From: Alphaproteobacteria bacterium
GTDB lineage: Bacteria > Pseudomonadota > Alphaproteobacteria > Reyranellales > Reyranellaceae
Direction of reading: 5' to 3'
Length of the DNA: 64,000 nt
Assembly: GCA_019635875.1 (NCBI GenBank)
Contig: JAHBYP010000003.1
Coordinates: 62,001-126,000, forward strand
The position numbers and the translations under genes were made by a program. Position 1 is the first letter of the stretch. Each line of letters opens with the position of its first letter. The notes below the pieces were generated by a model. The model was not told the DNA's origin. It did no database searches and saw nothing but the letters and a program-made list of their open reading frames with translations. Of the stretch, positions 17,040-26,751 are shown one piece after another.

Positions 17040-17166
17040 CCTTCCCCCGGAGGGGGAAGGTGCCCGAAGGGCGGATGGGGGATGTCGAAGACGAACGCAG
17101 GCGTCCGGCTTCGACATCCCCCATCCGTCGCGCTTCGCGCGCCACCTTCCCCCTCCGGGGGAAGGT
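17040..17166. repeat. Palindromic repeat, family B
   Basis: Complete copy between the HMG-CoA lyase gene (whose start lies to its left, both genes on the minus strand) and the downstream end of the aminotransferase gene. Ends are CTTCCCCCGGAGGGGGAAGG and CCTTCCCCCTCCGGGGGAAGG; the core includes GGGGGATGTCGAAGACGAAC. Confidence 0.9.
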
Positions 17167-17173
17167 AGATCAG

Positions 17174-18484
17174 TCAGCCCGCCGCCACCCGCGCCATGGC
17201 GCGGTCGGCGGCGGCCAGGGTCTCGTCGATGGTCGCATCGTCGTGCGCGGTGGAGAGGAACCACGAGCAACGCTGGTTCACCCGCACGCCCTCGTCCTGC
17301 AGCGCGCGGCTGAGCGCCATGGCGCGGTCGCGGTCGGTGGCCGCGGATTCGCGGAAGTTTCGTGGCGGTGGCCCAGTCGTGATGAAGGTCTGGAAGATCG
17401 TCGGCAGGCCCTGCGCGAGGATCGGCAGGCCGTGGCGCCTGCCCAGCGTCTCGAGCTCGCGCATCAGCCGCGCGCCGCGCTTCTCCATCGCCGCGTAGAT
17501 CGCCCCGCCGTCGCGCTCCAGCAGGTCCAGCGCGGCCAGCGCCGCGGCCATGCTCTGGACATTGCCGTTGTAGGTGCCGCCATGCATGACGTTGCGGCTC
17601 TGCAGGATCTCCATCACCTCGCGCCGGCCCGCGACCATCGCCAGCGGAAAGCCCGCCGCCACCGCCTTGGCGTAGATCGACAGGTCGGCGGTGAAGCCGA
17701 AGCGGCCCTGCGCGCCCCTCAGCCCGGCGCGAAAGCCGGTGATCACCTCGTCGCAGATGAACAAGGTGCCGTGCCTGCGGCAGAGATCGGCGACGCCCTG
17801 CAGATAGCCGGGGTGCGCCAGGATCGCGCCGCCGTTGACCATGACAGGCTCCATGATCACGCCGGCGATCTCGCCGCCCTGCTTCGCGAACAGCGCCTCC
17901 AGTCCCTCGAGATCGTTCCATCCGCGCACGATCACGTCGTCGAGCGTGCCGGGCGCGATGCCCTCGGACTCCGCCACCGGCACCGGCTGGTCGGCCGGGC
18001 CGGCCTCGTTGCCGCCCGGCCGCACGCTGATATAGGTCTGGTCGGTCCAGCCGTGATAGTGGCCCTCGAACTTCACCACCTTGCGCCGGCCGGTGAAGGC
18101 GCGTGCGATGCGCAGCGCCATCAGCACCGCCTCGGTGCCGGAGGTCGCGAAGCGCACAAGCTCGGCGCCGGGCAGCAGGCCGCACAGCCGCTGCGCCAGC
18201 TCGGCCTCGCGGCGATGCTGGGCAGCGAACACCTGGCCGTCGGCGAGGCTGTCGGCCACCGCCCTGATCACCTCCGGCGGCGCGTGGCCGAGGATCGCCG
18301 GGCCGTTGCCCAGCACGTAGTCGATATGCACATTGCCGTCGACGTCGGTCAGCCGCGCGCCCTCGCCGCGGCTGAAGAACAGCGGCACCGGCACGCTGGC
18401 GTAGCGGACATTGCTGCTGACGCCGCCGGCCATATGGCGGCGCGACTCCTCGTAGAGCGCAATGGACCCTCGATAGTCGCGCAT
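17174..18484 (-). CDS. Class III PLP aminotransferase (glutamate-1-semialdehyde aminomutase-like)
   Basis: A 436-aa fold-type I PLP enzyme. Key blocks: FATSGTEAVLMALRIARAFT (phosphate-binding), KFEGHYHGW, FICDEVITGFRAG (the Asp that pairs with the pyridine nitrogen), and DLSIYAKAVAAGFPL with the Schiff-base Lys. The protein resembles HemL but the organism uses ALA synthase (38665), so tetrapyrrole supply is unlikely to be its role; an amino-acid or amine transaminase is more probable. ATG 18484 chosen; the open frame continues upstream over the start of the divergent class IV gene. Confidence 0.88.
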   Translation of the reverse strand: MRDYRGSIALYEESRRHMAGGVSSNVRYASVPVPLFFSRGEGARLTDVDGNVHIDYVLGNGPAILGHAPPEVIRAVADSLADGQVFAAQHRREAELAQRLCGLLPGAELVRFATSGTEAVLMALRIARAFTGRRKVVKFEGHYHGWTDQTYISVRPGGNEAGPADQPVPVAESEGIAPGTLDDVIVRGWNDLEGLEALFAKQGGEIAGVIMEPVMVNGGAILAHPGYLQGVADLCRRHGTLFICDEVITGFRAGLRGAQGRFGFTADLSIYAKAVAAGFPLAMVAGRREVMEILQSRNVMHGGTYNGNVQSMAAALAALDLLERDGGAIYAAMEKRGARLMRELETLGRRHGLPILAQGLPTIFQTFITTGPPPRNFRESAATDRDRAMALSRALQDEGVRVNQRCSWFLSTAHDDATIDETLAAADRAMARVAAG

Positions 18485-18545
18485 GGCTCCTCCCGGCGAT
18501 TTCCGATAGCGTGGCGCATCGCATGATCGAAAGCGAGAGGACCGC

Positions 18546-19475
18546 ATGACCGCCCTGTCGAATTCCCGCGTCGCCTGGTTCAACGGCCAGTGGATGCCCG
18601 AGGGCCAGGTGGTGATCCCCTTCCGCGACCGCAGCTGGAAGTACGGCGACGGCGCCTTCGACATGACGCGCACCTTCGACGGCCGCATCTTCCGCATCAA
18701 GGAGCACATCGACCGCTTCTACCGCTCGCTGCGCTACCTGCACATCGATCCCGGCATGGCGCCCAAGGAAATGGTGGCGCTGAGCGAGGAAGCCGTGCAG
18801 CGCAACGAGCATCTGCGCGAGAAGGACGGCGATTTCTGGGTCGGCCAGCGCGTGAGCCGCGGCGTCGACGCGATCGGCGACGAGGGCTGGGACCATACCG
18901 GGCCCAACGTGGTGATCGAGGTGCTGCCGCTGCCGCTGGCCAAGCGCGCGAAGTACTTCCGCGACGGCGCCGACGTGATGACCACGGCGATGCGGCGCAC
19001 CGCGCCGACGATGCTCAGCCCGCGCGCCAAGACGCACAACTACCTCAACATGATCGTCGCCGAGCGCCCGGTGAAGGCGATGAACCCCGACGCCTGGGCG
19101 ATCCTGCTCGACGAGAACGGCAACCTCGCCGAGGGCCTGGGCAGCAACATCTTCATCGTGCGCGAGGGTGTGCTCCTGACCCCCAGCGAGCGCTACGTGC
19201 TGCCCGGCGTCTCCCGGCAGATGACCATGGACATGGCGAAGAAGCTCGGCATCCGCTGCGAGCAGGCCGACATCGACCTGTTCGACGCCGCCAACGCCGA
19301 GGAGATGTTCCTGACCTCGACGTCGCTCTGCATCCTGCCGGTGCGCGCCTTCAACGGCGAGAAGGTCGCCGACGGCAAGGTGCCGGGGCCGATCACCAGA
19401 CGGCTCACCGACGCCTATATCGCCGAGGTGAAGTGCGACTTCGTCCAGCAATACCTCAGCAAGCTGGCCGCCTAG
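18546..19475 (+). CDS. Class IV PLP aminotransferase (branched-chain/D-amino-acid transaminase type)
   Basis: A 309-aa fold-type IV enzyme. WKYGDGAFDMTRTFDGRIFR is the N-terminal class IV block, SPRAKTHNYLNMIVAE contains the catalytic Lys, and GNLAEGLGSNIFIV with LTPSERYVLPGVSR are the usual substrate and phosphate-binding stretches. It could be an IlvE-like, D-amino-acid or amine transaminase; the sequence alone does not decide. It begins 61 bases from the divergent class III aminotransferase and is followed 2 bases after its stop by a GST gene, so a small operon with the GST and next aminotransferase is likely. Confidence 0.9.
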   Translation: MTALSNSRVAWFNGQWMPEGQVVIPFRDRSWKYGDGAFDMTRTFDGRIFRIKEHIDRFYRSLRYLHIDPGMAPKEMVALSEEAVQRNEHLREKDGDFWVGQRVSRGVDAIGDEGWDHTGPNVVIEVLPLPLAKRAKYFRDGADVMTTAMRRTAPTMLSPRAKTHNYLNMIVAERPVKAMNPDAWAILLDENGNLAEGLGSNIFIVREGVLLTPSERYVLPGVSRQMTMDMAKKLGIRCEQADIDLFDAANAEEMFLTSTSLCILPVRAFNGEKVADGKVPGPITRRLTDAYIAEVKCDFVQQYLSKLAA

Positions 19476-19477
19476 AG

Positions 19478-20080
19478 ATGCTGACGCTCTATCACGCGCC
19501 GCAATCGCGCTCCTCCCGCATCGTCTGGCTGCTGGAGGAGCTCGAGGCGCCGTACGAGCTGAAGATCGTCGACATCTCGCGCATGGACGGCTCGGGTAAG
19601 GCCGATCCGGACAATCCGCATCCCGACAAGAAGGCGCCGGCGCTCCTCGACGACGGCGCGCTGGTCACCGAATCGGCGGCGGTCTGCCTGTACCTGACCG
19701 ACAAGTTCCCGGCCAAGGGCATCGGCCCGGCGGTCGGCGATCCATTGCGCGGACCCTACGTGTCGTGGCTCGCCTACAACGCCGGCGTGATCGAGATGAT
19801 CATGCACATGGAGTTCGCCGGCCTAATGGACAACCAGGCGCTGCGCCGCACCTTCCGCGGCCGCGAGGAGTACGATGCGCGCATCCTCGGCGCGCTCCAA
19901 GCCGGGCCGTATCTGCTGGGCGAGCGCTTCTCGGGCGCCGACGTGCTGATCGGCAGCACCGGGATGTGGATGCGCAACATGATGCCCAAGGGCAAGGTGG
20001 TCGACGACTACCTCGCGCGGCTGGCCGCGCGCCCGGCGCTGGCGCGGGCCCGTGCCAGGGACGGCGCGATTCCCAAGTAA
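19478..20080 (+). CDS. Glutathione S-transferase family protein
   Basis: A 200-aa soluble GST. The thioredoxin-like N-terminal domain starts MLTLYHAPQSRSSRIVWLLEE with Ser in the catalytic turn and ends with the conserved ALVTESAAVCLYLTDKF block that binds the glutathione gamma-glutamyl group. The helical C-terminal domain has GPYLLGERFSGADVLIGS, the N-capping/hydrophobic staple motif. ATG 19478 sits 2 bases after the preceding stop, so it is translationally linked to the transaminase. Substrate unknown. Confidence 0.92.
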   Translation: MLTLYHAPQSRSSRIVWLLEELEAPYELKIVDISRMDGSGKADPDNPHPDKKAPALLDDGALVTESAAVCLYLTDKFPAKGIGPAVGDPLRGPYVSWLAYNAGVIEMIMHMEFAGLMDNQALRRTFRGREEYDARILGALQAGPYLLGERFSGADVLIGSTGMWMRNMMPKGKVVDDYLARLAARPALARARARDGAIPK

Positions 20081-20094
20081 GGGTGGAGACGGAC

Positions 20095-21420
20095 ATGGAC
20101 GGCGCGAGTCGCGTCAATATCGATCTGGCCTCGGCGCTGGCCGAGGTCGAGCGCGAGTACGTCGCGGCGCGGCCGAAAAGCCAGGCGCAGGCCGAGCGCG
20201 CCGGCAAGTCGATGCCCGGCGGCAACACGCGCACGGTGCTGTTCTACGGCCCCTTCCCCGCGGTGATCGATCGCGGCGAAGGGCCGACCTTGATCGACAT
20301 CGACGGCAACCGCTACATCGACTTCCTCGGCGAGTACACCGCCGGTCTCTACGGCCATTCGCATCCGGTGATCATGCAGGTGCTGCACGAGACGCTCGAC
20401 AAGGGCGTGTCGTTCGGCGGGCCCAACGTCAACGAGGCCGAGCTGTCGCGGCTGGTCTGCGAGCGCTTCCCCTCGGTCGAGCTGGTGCGCTTCACCAACT
20501 CGGGCACCGAGGGCAACATCATGGCGCTGGGCACCGCGCGTGCCTTCACCGGCCGGGAGAAGATCCTCGGCATCGCCGGCGGCTATCACGGCGGCGTGCT
20601 CTACTTCGGCAGCGGCGCGCCGTCGCCGATCAACGCGCCCTACCCCTTCGTGCTGGCGCCCTACAACGACATCGAGGGCACACGCGCGCTGATGCGGCAG
20701 CACGCGGCCGAGCTCGCCGCCATCATCGTCGAGCCGATGATCGGCAATTCCGGCATCCCCGCCGACGTCGACTATCTGAAGATGCTGCGCGAGGAGGCGA
20801 CGGCGCACGGCATCGTGCTGATCTTCGACGAGGTGATGACCTCGCGCCTGTCGCCCGGCGGCCTGCAGCTCAAGCACGGCATCACCCCCGACATGACCAC
20901 CTTCGGCAAGTATATCGGCGGCGGCATGTCGTTCGGCGCCTTCGGCGGCCGCGGCGACATCATGCGGCGTTACGATCCACGCCAGGCCGATGCCTGGCCG
21001 CACGCCGGCACCTTCAACAACAACGTGCTGACCATGGCCGCCGGCGTCGCCGGCCTGACGAAGATCTACACGCCGCAGAAGTCGATCGAGCTCAGCGCCC
21101 GGGGCGACGCCTTCCGCGCGAAGCTCAACGCCATCGGCGCGAAGGCCGGCGTGCCGCTCATGTGCACCGGCATGGGCTCGATCAACGTCGTGCATTTTCA
21201 GCGCACGCCCCTGCGCCGCCCCGCCGACGCCGGCAAGACGCCGATCGAGGCGCGCGCGCTGTTCCAGCTCTCGATGCTGGGTCGCGGCTACTACATCGCG
21301 CGCCGCGGCTTCAGCAGCCTCTCGGTCGTGCTCGAGCCGCAGCACTACGACGGCTTCCACGCCGCGGTCGAGGCCTTCTGCGAGGAGTACCGCTCGGTGC
21401 TGCAGGCATTGGACGGGTAG
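20095..21420 (+). CDS. Class III PLP aminotransferase (aspartate aminotransferase superfamily, HemL-like)
   Basis: A 441-aa enzyme with SMPGGNTRTVLFYGPFP near the N-terminus, FTNSGTEGNIMALGTARAFT, the Asp block LIFDEVMTSR and the Schiff-base Lys in TTFGKYIGGGMSFGAFGG. The order and spacing match glutamate-1-semialdehyde-aminomutase-like transaminases of catabolic loci. It follows the GST gene after 14 bases with a GGTGGAG ribosome site at 20082-20088. Together with the class IV enzyme and the GST it may belong to one amine-degradation unit, which is inference from layout. Confidence 0.88.
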   Translation: MDGASRVNIDLASALAEVEREYVAARPKSQAQAERAGKSMPGGNTRTVLFYGPFPAVIDRGEGPTLIDIDGNRYIDFLGEYTAGLYGHSHPVIMQVLHETLDKGVSFGGPNVNEAELSRLVCERFPSVELVRFTNSGTEGNIMALGTARAFTGREKILGIAGGYHGGVLYFGSGAPSPINAPYPFVLAPYNDIEGTRALMRQHAAELAAIIVEPMIGNSGIPADVDYLKMLREEATAHGIVLIFDEVMTSRLSPGGLQLKHGITPDMTTFGKYIGGGMSFGAFGGRGDIMRRYDPRQADAWPHAGTFNNNVLTMAAGVAGLTKIYTPQKSIELSARGDAFRAKLNAIGAKAGVPLMCTGMGSINVVHFQRTPLRRPADAGKTPIEARALFQLSMLGRGYYIARRGFSSLSVVLEPQHYDGFHAAVEAFCEEYRSVLQALDG

Positions 21421-21425
21421 CACCT

Positions 21426-21498
21426 CTGTCATCCCGAGCGCAGCAAGGGATCCAGGGGTGCGGCTAGTCTAGATCCCTCGCTGCGCTCAGGACGACAG
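21426..21498. repeat. Palindromic repeat, family A
   Basis: Arms CTGTCATCCCGAGCGCAGCA and TCGCTGCGCTCAGGACGACAG with an 18-base spacer, directly after the aminotransferase stop codon. It is well placed to end that transcript before the GDT1-family gene. Confidence 0.85.
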
Positions 21499-21563
21499 CC
21501 AACGCGCGACCGCGCGTCGCGGACGGCGAGGCATGCGGGCGTGCTACAGCCCTCGCCCTCATC

Positions 21564-22133
21564 ATGGACGCGTTCCTCGTCTCGACCGCCGTCGTCGCGC
21601 TGGCCGAATGCGGCGACAAGACCCAGCTGCTTGCCCTGGCCCTCGCGGCGCGGCTGCGCCGGCCGATCCCCATCGCGCTCGGCATCCTCGCCGCGACCCT
21701 GCTGAACCACGCCGCCGCCGGCTATGTCGGCCACCTGCTGAGCGGCGTGCTGGAGGGCGACTGGCAGCGCTGGGTGCTGGGCGTGTCCTTCATCGCCATG
21801 GCCGCCTGGACGCTGATCCCCGACAGGGACGACGGCACTACGGCGCGCGAGGCGGCGAGCGGCTGGGCGGCCTTCGTCACCACCTCGATCGCCTTCTTCC
21901 TGGTCGAGATGGGCGACAAGACGCAGATCGCCACGGTGGCGCTGGCGGCGCGCTTCGACCTCTTGGCCGCGGTCGTCGTCGGCACCACCGCCGGCATGAT
22001 GCTGGCCAACGCGCCGGTGGTCTGGCTGGGCCACACCCTGGCCGATCGCCTGCCCCTGCGCGCCTTGCGCCTCGCAGCCAGCCTGCTCTTCGCCGCGCTC
22101 GGCGTGCTGACCCTGGCTGGCGTCTCGCTGTGA
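21564..22133 (+). CDS. GDT1/TMEM165 (UPF0016) family cation transporter
   Basis: A 189-aa inner-membrane protein with six predicted helices in two repeats. Each repeat holds the family signature: AECGDKTQLL (Glu15-Asp18) and VEMGDKTQIA (Glu115-Asp118). Members move Mn2+ or Ca2+ in exchange for protons; MneA/MntX-type bacterial members export manganese. Length is typical. No metal riboswitch could be recognised in the 65 bases upstream of the ATG, which follow a family A palindrome. Confidence 0.9.
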   Translation: MDAFLVSTAVVALAECGDKTQLLALALAARLRRPIPIALGILAATLLNHAAAGYVGHLLSGVLEGDWQRWVLGVSFIAMAAWTLIPDRDDGTTAREAASGWAAFVTTSIAFFLVEMGDKTQIATVALAARFDLLAAVVVGTTAGMMLANAPVVWLGHTLADRLPLRALRLAASLLFAALGVLTLAGVSL

Positions 22134-22721
22134 TCAGGCCAGCCCGTTGAGCCTGGCGTGCTGCAGCAGGATGATGGTCTTGGCGTCGAGGATCTCGCCC
22201 CGCGCCACCATCGCCAGCGCCTCCTCGAGCGTGGTCTCGATCAGCTCGATGTCCTCGCCCTCGCTCTCCGCTCCGCCGCCGGCGGAAACGCGCCTCGAGG
22301 CGTCGTAGTCGCCGACGAAGAGGTGCAGCCGCTCGGTCACCGAGCCGGGGCTGGGAAAGACCTGCATCACTTCGCAGAGCGCGGAGACCGCGTAGCCGGT
22401 CTCCTCCTCGATCTCGCGGCCTATGCCGGCGACGGGATCGGCGCCGTCGAGCCTGCCGGCGCAGACCTCGATCATCATGCCGTGATGGCCGTTGACCCAG
22501 GTCGGATAGCGGAACTGGCGCGTCAGCAGGATGGTGCCGCGCGCGCGGTCGCGCAGCAGCACCGCGACGCCGTCGCCGCGGTCGTAGGTCTCGCGCCGGA
22601 GTTCCTGCCAGCGCCCGTCGCGGCGCAGCCAGTCGAAGGTGGCGCGCCGGAGCTTCGACCAGCCCTCGTGCAGCGTCTCGACGCCCTTCAGGCGCAGGCG
22701 CGCGGCGACCCGATCCCTCAC
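22134..22721 (-). CDS. Nudix hydrolase, ADP-ribose/GDP-mannose pyrophosphatase type (NudK-like)
   Basis: A 195-aa protein with the Nudix helix GREIEEETGY and a long N-terminal strand region (RRETYDRGDGVAVLLRD, TILLTRQFRYP) typical of nucleoside-diphosphate-sugar pyrophosphatases. The catalytic REIEEE core is intact, but the first Glu of the wider G-x5-E-x7-REU box appears replaced by Ala (GADPVAGIGRE), as seen in some NudK-type members. The GTG start at 22721 overlaps the stop of the PhyH gene by four bases, so the two are translationally coupled. Confidence 0.88.
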   Translation of the reverse strand: MRDRVAARLRLKGVETLHEGWSKLRRATFDWLRRDGRWQELRRETYDRGDGVAVLLRDRARGTILLTRQFRYPTWVNGHHGMMIEVCAGRLDGADPVAGIGREIEEETGYAVSALCEVMQVFPSPGSVTERLHLFVGDYDASRRVSAGGGAESEGEDIELIETTLEEALAMVARGEILDAKTIILLQHARLNGLA

Positions 22722-23551
22722 GCCTCGATCGTGACCTTGGGCACGAAGGGTTTGGAGGCGAAATGCTCCTGGTCCGAGCCGTCGGCGAATTTCACGCCGG
22801 CGCGGCGGATGGCGCCGTCGTCGACGCGCTCGAGCGGCACGTAGTAGCGGTCGTCGTCCTTCGTCACCGTGTCGTTGTCGACGCGGTTGTAGCAGACCAG
22901 CAGGGTCCAGCGCCGGTTGGCCGAGCGGTTGGCGTCGCTGCGGTGGATGGCGTTGCTGTGGAAGATCAGCACGTCGCCCGGGTCGAGCTCGCAGTACTCG
23001 ACGGGATAGCGCGCCAGGATGTGCTCCATGCGCTTCGGGTCGACCTCGTTCTGTCCCTGGGTCAGCGGCGTGTGGTCGATGCGCCCGAGCCTGTGCGAGC
23101 CGCGCACGATCTGCAAGCAGCCGTTGCCGCGGTCCGAGCGATCGAGCGCGATCATGCACGACAGCAGGTCGGGCCGCAGGCAGCCATTGTGGTACCAGTA
23201 GCCGTAGTCCTGGTGCCATTCCCAGGCGCCGCCGACATGCGGCTCCTTGGCGGTGAGCTTGGACTGGTAGTGATAGACCTCCCCGCCCAGCAGGCGGGTC
23301 ACGGTATCGACCATGCGATCGCAGCGTGCCGCCAGGCCATAGACGCTGTCGCCGGCGCGGTTCCACAGCGAGATGCGGGTCGAGCGACCTTCGCCGTCGA
23401 GGCGGTCGAGCATGTGCCCGCGCACCGACGGATCGCGCTCCATCGCGCCGCGCAGCAGCTCGACTTCGTCGGCGGCGAAGAGACCGCGGGCGATCACCAG
23501 CCCGTCTTCCTCATAGGCGCGGATCTGCGCCTCGTTCAGCGCGCAGGCCAT
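22718..23551 (-). CDS. Phytanoyl-CoA dioxygenase (PhyH) family Fe(II)/2-oxoglutarate oxygenase
   Basis: A 277-aa double-stranded beta-helix oxygenase. The iron-binding triad is visible as His113-x-Asp115 in WEWHQDYGYWY and a distal His in FHSNAIHRSDANRS (likely His203), with Arg209 placed to bind 2-oxoglutarate. The N-terminal YEEDGLVIARGLF block is typical of PhyH. Members hydroxylate small molecules such as phytanoyl-CoA, ectoine or natural products; substrate unknown here. Coupling to a Nudix hydrolase is unusual and gives no clear pathway. Confidence 0.88.
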   Translation of the reverse strand: MACALNEAQIRAYEEDGLVIARGLFAADEVELLRGAMERDPSVRGHMLDRLDGEGRSTRISLWNRAGDSVYGLAARCDRMVDTVTRLLGGEVYHYQSKLTAKEPHVGGAWEWHQDYGYWYHNGCLRPDLLSCMIALDRSDRGNGCLQIVRGSHRLGRIDHTPLTQGQNEVDPKRMEHILARYPVEYCELDPGDVLIFHSNAIHRSDANRSANRRWTLLVCYNRVDNDTVTKDDDRYYVPLERVDDGAIRRAGVKFADGSDQEHFASKPFVPKVTIEA

Positions 23552-23611
23552 GCGACGTCCTCCCGGCTTCCAGGCGCCGGGAGGACTATCGCGCCGCCTG
23601 ACCCGCCCCGT

Positions 23612-24460
23612 CTAGTGGGCGATCAGGGTGGGCACCGTCATGTGGCCGAGCATGGTCCGGCTGGCGCCGCCGAACAGCGTCTCGCGCAGCTTGGAATGGC
23701 CGTAGATGCCCATGACCACCAGGTCGATGTCGAGATCGGAGACTCGCGAGAGGATGATGCTGCCGACATCGGTGCCGTCGGACACGTCGTTGATCAGCTC
23801 GACGTTGACGCCGTGGCGCGCCAGCCAGCCGGCCGCCTTGCTGCCCGGCGGGTCGTCGTGGCCGTTCTCGTTCGCCTCGCGCTTGTGGCCGTCGACCACC
23901 AGCAGCGTGACCTTCTCCGCAGCCTGCAGCAGCGGCATGGCGTCGGTCGCCGCGCGCATCGCCTCGGGGCTGTCGTTCCACGCCAGCAGGACCTTGCGGC
24001 CCACCGGCTTGCTGTAGCCGATATGCGGCACGACCACCACCGGCCGGTGCGACTCCATCGCCACCGCCTCCGGAAGGTTGGTGTACATGTCGCCGATGGA
24101 CTTGTCGGGATCGCGCTGGCCGACCACGCCGATATCGGCGTAGCGCAGCTCCTCGTTCATCGCCCCGGTCGCGTCGGCGACGGCGCCGTGGAACTCGACC
24201 TCGACAGCGCTGCCTTTCGTCGTGTCCTCGAACAGCTGGCGTGCGACGGCGAGGCGTTCGCGGTTGGCTTCGGCCTGACGCGCCAGCACCGCGTTGCCGA
24301 GCGCCATGCCGTCGACGCCGGCGGGCAGACGGACGCGCGGCATGACGGCCAGACCGATCAGCCGGGCGCGGCAGGCCTGGGCAAGCTCGAGCGCGAGGCG
24401 GATGCGCGACACCGATTCCTTGTTGTCGTCGAGCTGCACGACGATTGTCTTGTAGGTCAT
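23612..24460 (-). CDS. Tandem-domain universal stress protein
   Basis: A 282-aa protein with two UspA domains. Domain 1 starts MTYKTIVVQLDDN and domain 2 starts near VGRKVLLAWNDSPEAMRA. The second domain ends with VVMGIYGHSKLRETLFGGASRTML, matching the G-2x-G-9x-G-S/T ATP-binding signature; domain 1 has a weaker version (VVGQRDPDK). Proteins of this double form are common in Alphaproteobacteria and respond to stress or starvation. ATG 24460 follows CAGGAGG and begins the first beta strand; earlier in-frame codons add no recognisable sequence. Confidence 0.9.
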   Translation of the reverse strand: MTYKTIVVQLDDNKESVSRIRLALELAQACRARLIGLAVMPRVRLPAGVDGMALGNAVLARQAEANRERLAVARQLFEDTTKGSAVEVEFHGAVADATGAMNEELRYADIGVVGQRDPDKSIGDMYTNLPEAVAMESHRPVVVVPHIGYSKPVGRKVLLAWNDSPEAMRAATDAMPLLQAAEKVTLLVVDGHKREANENGHDDPPGSKAAGWLARHGVNVELINDVSDGTDVGSIILSRVSDLDIDLVVMGIYGHSKLRETLFGGASRTMLGHMTVPTLIAH

Positions 24461-24655
24461 GGATGCCTCCTGGCGTTCATGGTCGACGCCGGCGCATCGC
24501 CGCGAGAGCTCACAATCACCACCCGTGCGGCGGTACCGTTCGACCCTCAACCTGTGCCGACGGCCTGAAACGTCGGGCTGCGATCGAGATGGGATCGCAA
24601 GATCGCGCCGTCAAGCCGGCTACGGCACATGCGGCGGTGCAATATAAGGCCGCAA

Positions 24656-25718
<1,063 letters not shown>

Positions 25719-25726
<8 letters not shown>

Positions 25727-26741
25727 TCGCCGTCTCCCTCGCCAGGGCCGGACCGACGCCTCCGGCGTCATAGAGCCAGCACGCCGCGCGGGTCACGCCG
25801 GCCGGCATCAGCTCGGGACGCTCGACGGTGCAGCGCGCACCGGCCTCGGGGCAGCGCGGGTTGAAGGCGCAGCCGCTGGGGATCGCCGTCAGCCGCGGCA
25901 TGGCGCCGTCGATCTGCGTCAGCCGCTCGCTGCGCACGCCGAGGCTGGGGATCGAGCCCATCAGGCCGCGCGTGTAGGGATGGCTGGCGTTCTTCACCAC
26001 GTCGCGCACGGGCCCGATCTCGGCCAGGCGGCCGGCGTACATGACGGCGACGCGATCGGCGGTCTCGGCGATCACGCCCATGTCGTGCGTCACCAGCATT
26101 ACCGCCGTGCCGTGCTCGCGGCACAGCCGCTTGAGCAGGGCGATGATCTGCGCCTGGATCGACACGTCGAGCGCCGTGGTCGGCTCGTCGGCGACGATCA
26201 GGCGCGGATTGGCGCAAAGCGCCAGCGCGATCACGACGCGCTGGCGCATGCCGCCGGAGAACTGGTGCGGATAGTGATCGACGCGCGTCTCGGCGGCGGG
26301 AATGCCGACCTCCTTGAGGAGATCGATCGCGCGCTTGCGCGCTTCGGCCACCCCCAGCGGCAGGTGCGTCTGGATGGTCTCGACCAGCTGGCGGCCGATC
26401 GAATAGAGCGGGTTGAGGCTGGTCAGCGGGTCCTGGAAAATCGCGCCGATGCGCGCGCCGCGGATCCGGCGCATCAGCTCGTAGGGCAGGTTGTCGATGC
26501 GCTCGCCCTCGAGCAGGACCTCGCCGCCGGCGATGCGGCCGGGCGGCTCGAGCAGGCCGATGATCGCCGCGCCGGTCAGCGACTTGCCGGCGCCGGACTC
26601 GCCGACGACACCCAGGACCTCGCCCGGCGCGATGGAGAACGAGACATCGTCGACCGCGACCAGGGTGCCGCGCCGCGTCGGGAACTCGACGCGCAGATTG
26701 CGCACCTCGAGCAGCGGCGGCTGGTTGGAACCGGGGATCAT
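25719..26741 (-). CDS. oppD: Oligopeptide/dipeptide ABC transporter ATP-binding protein (OppD/DppD type)
   Basis: A 340-aa ATPase partner of OppF. Walker A GESGAGKSLTG, signature QFSGGMRQRVVIALAL, Walker B LIVADEPTTALD and H-loop VMLVTHDMGVIAE are complete, and the oligo_HPY C-terminal region has SGCAFNPRCPEAGARC. It starts 10 bases after the permease stop. Two different ATPases plus two permeases is the standard peptide importer layout. Confidence 0.92.
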
Positions 26742-26751
26742 CGGCGCGACC

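Noticed and set aside
17174..18484. Calling the class III aminotransferase hemL
   Set aside because: The window encodes ALA synthase, so the C4 route supplies tetrapyrroles; HemL-like enzymes in such bacteria usually have other substrates.
21499..21563. A yybP-ykoY manganese riboswitch ahead of the GDT1-family gene
   Set aside because: The 65-base leader lacks the paired conserved loops, and most of the sequence before it belongs to a family A palindrome.
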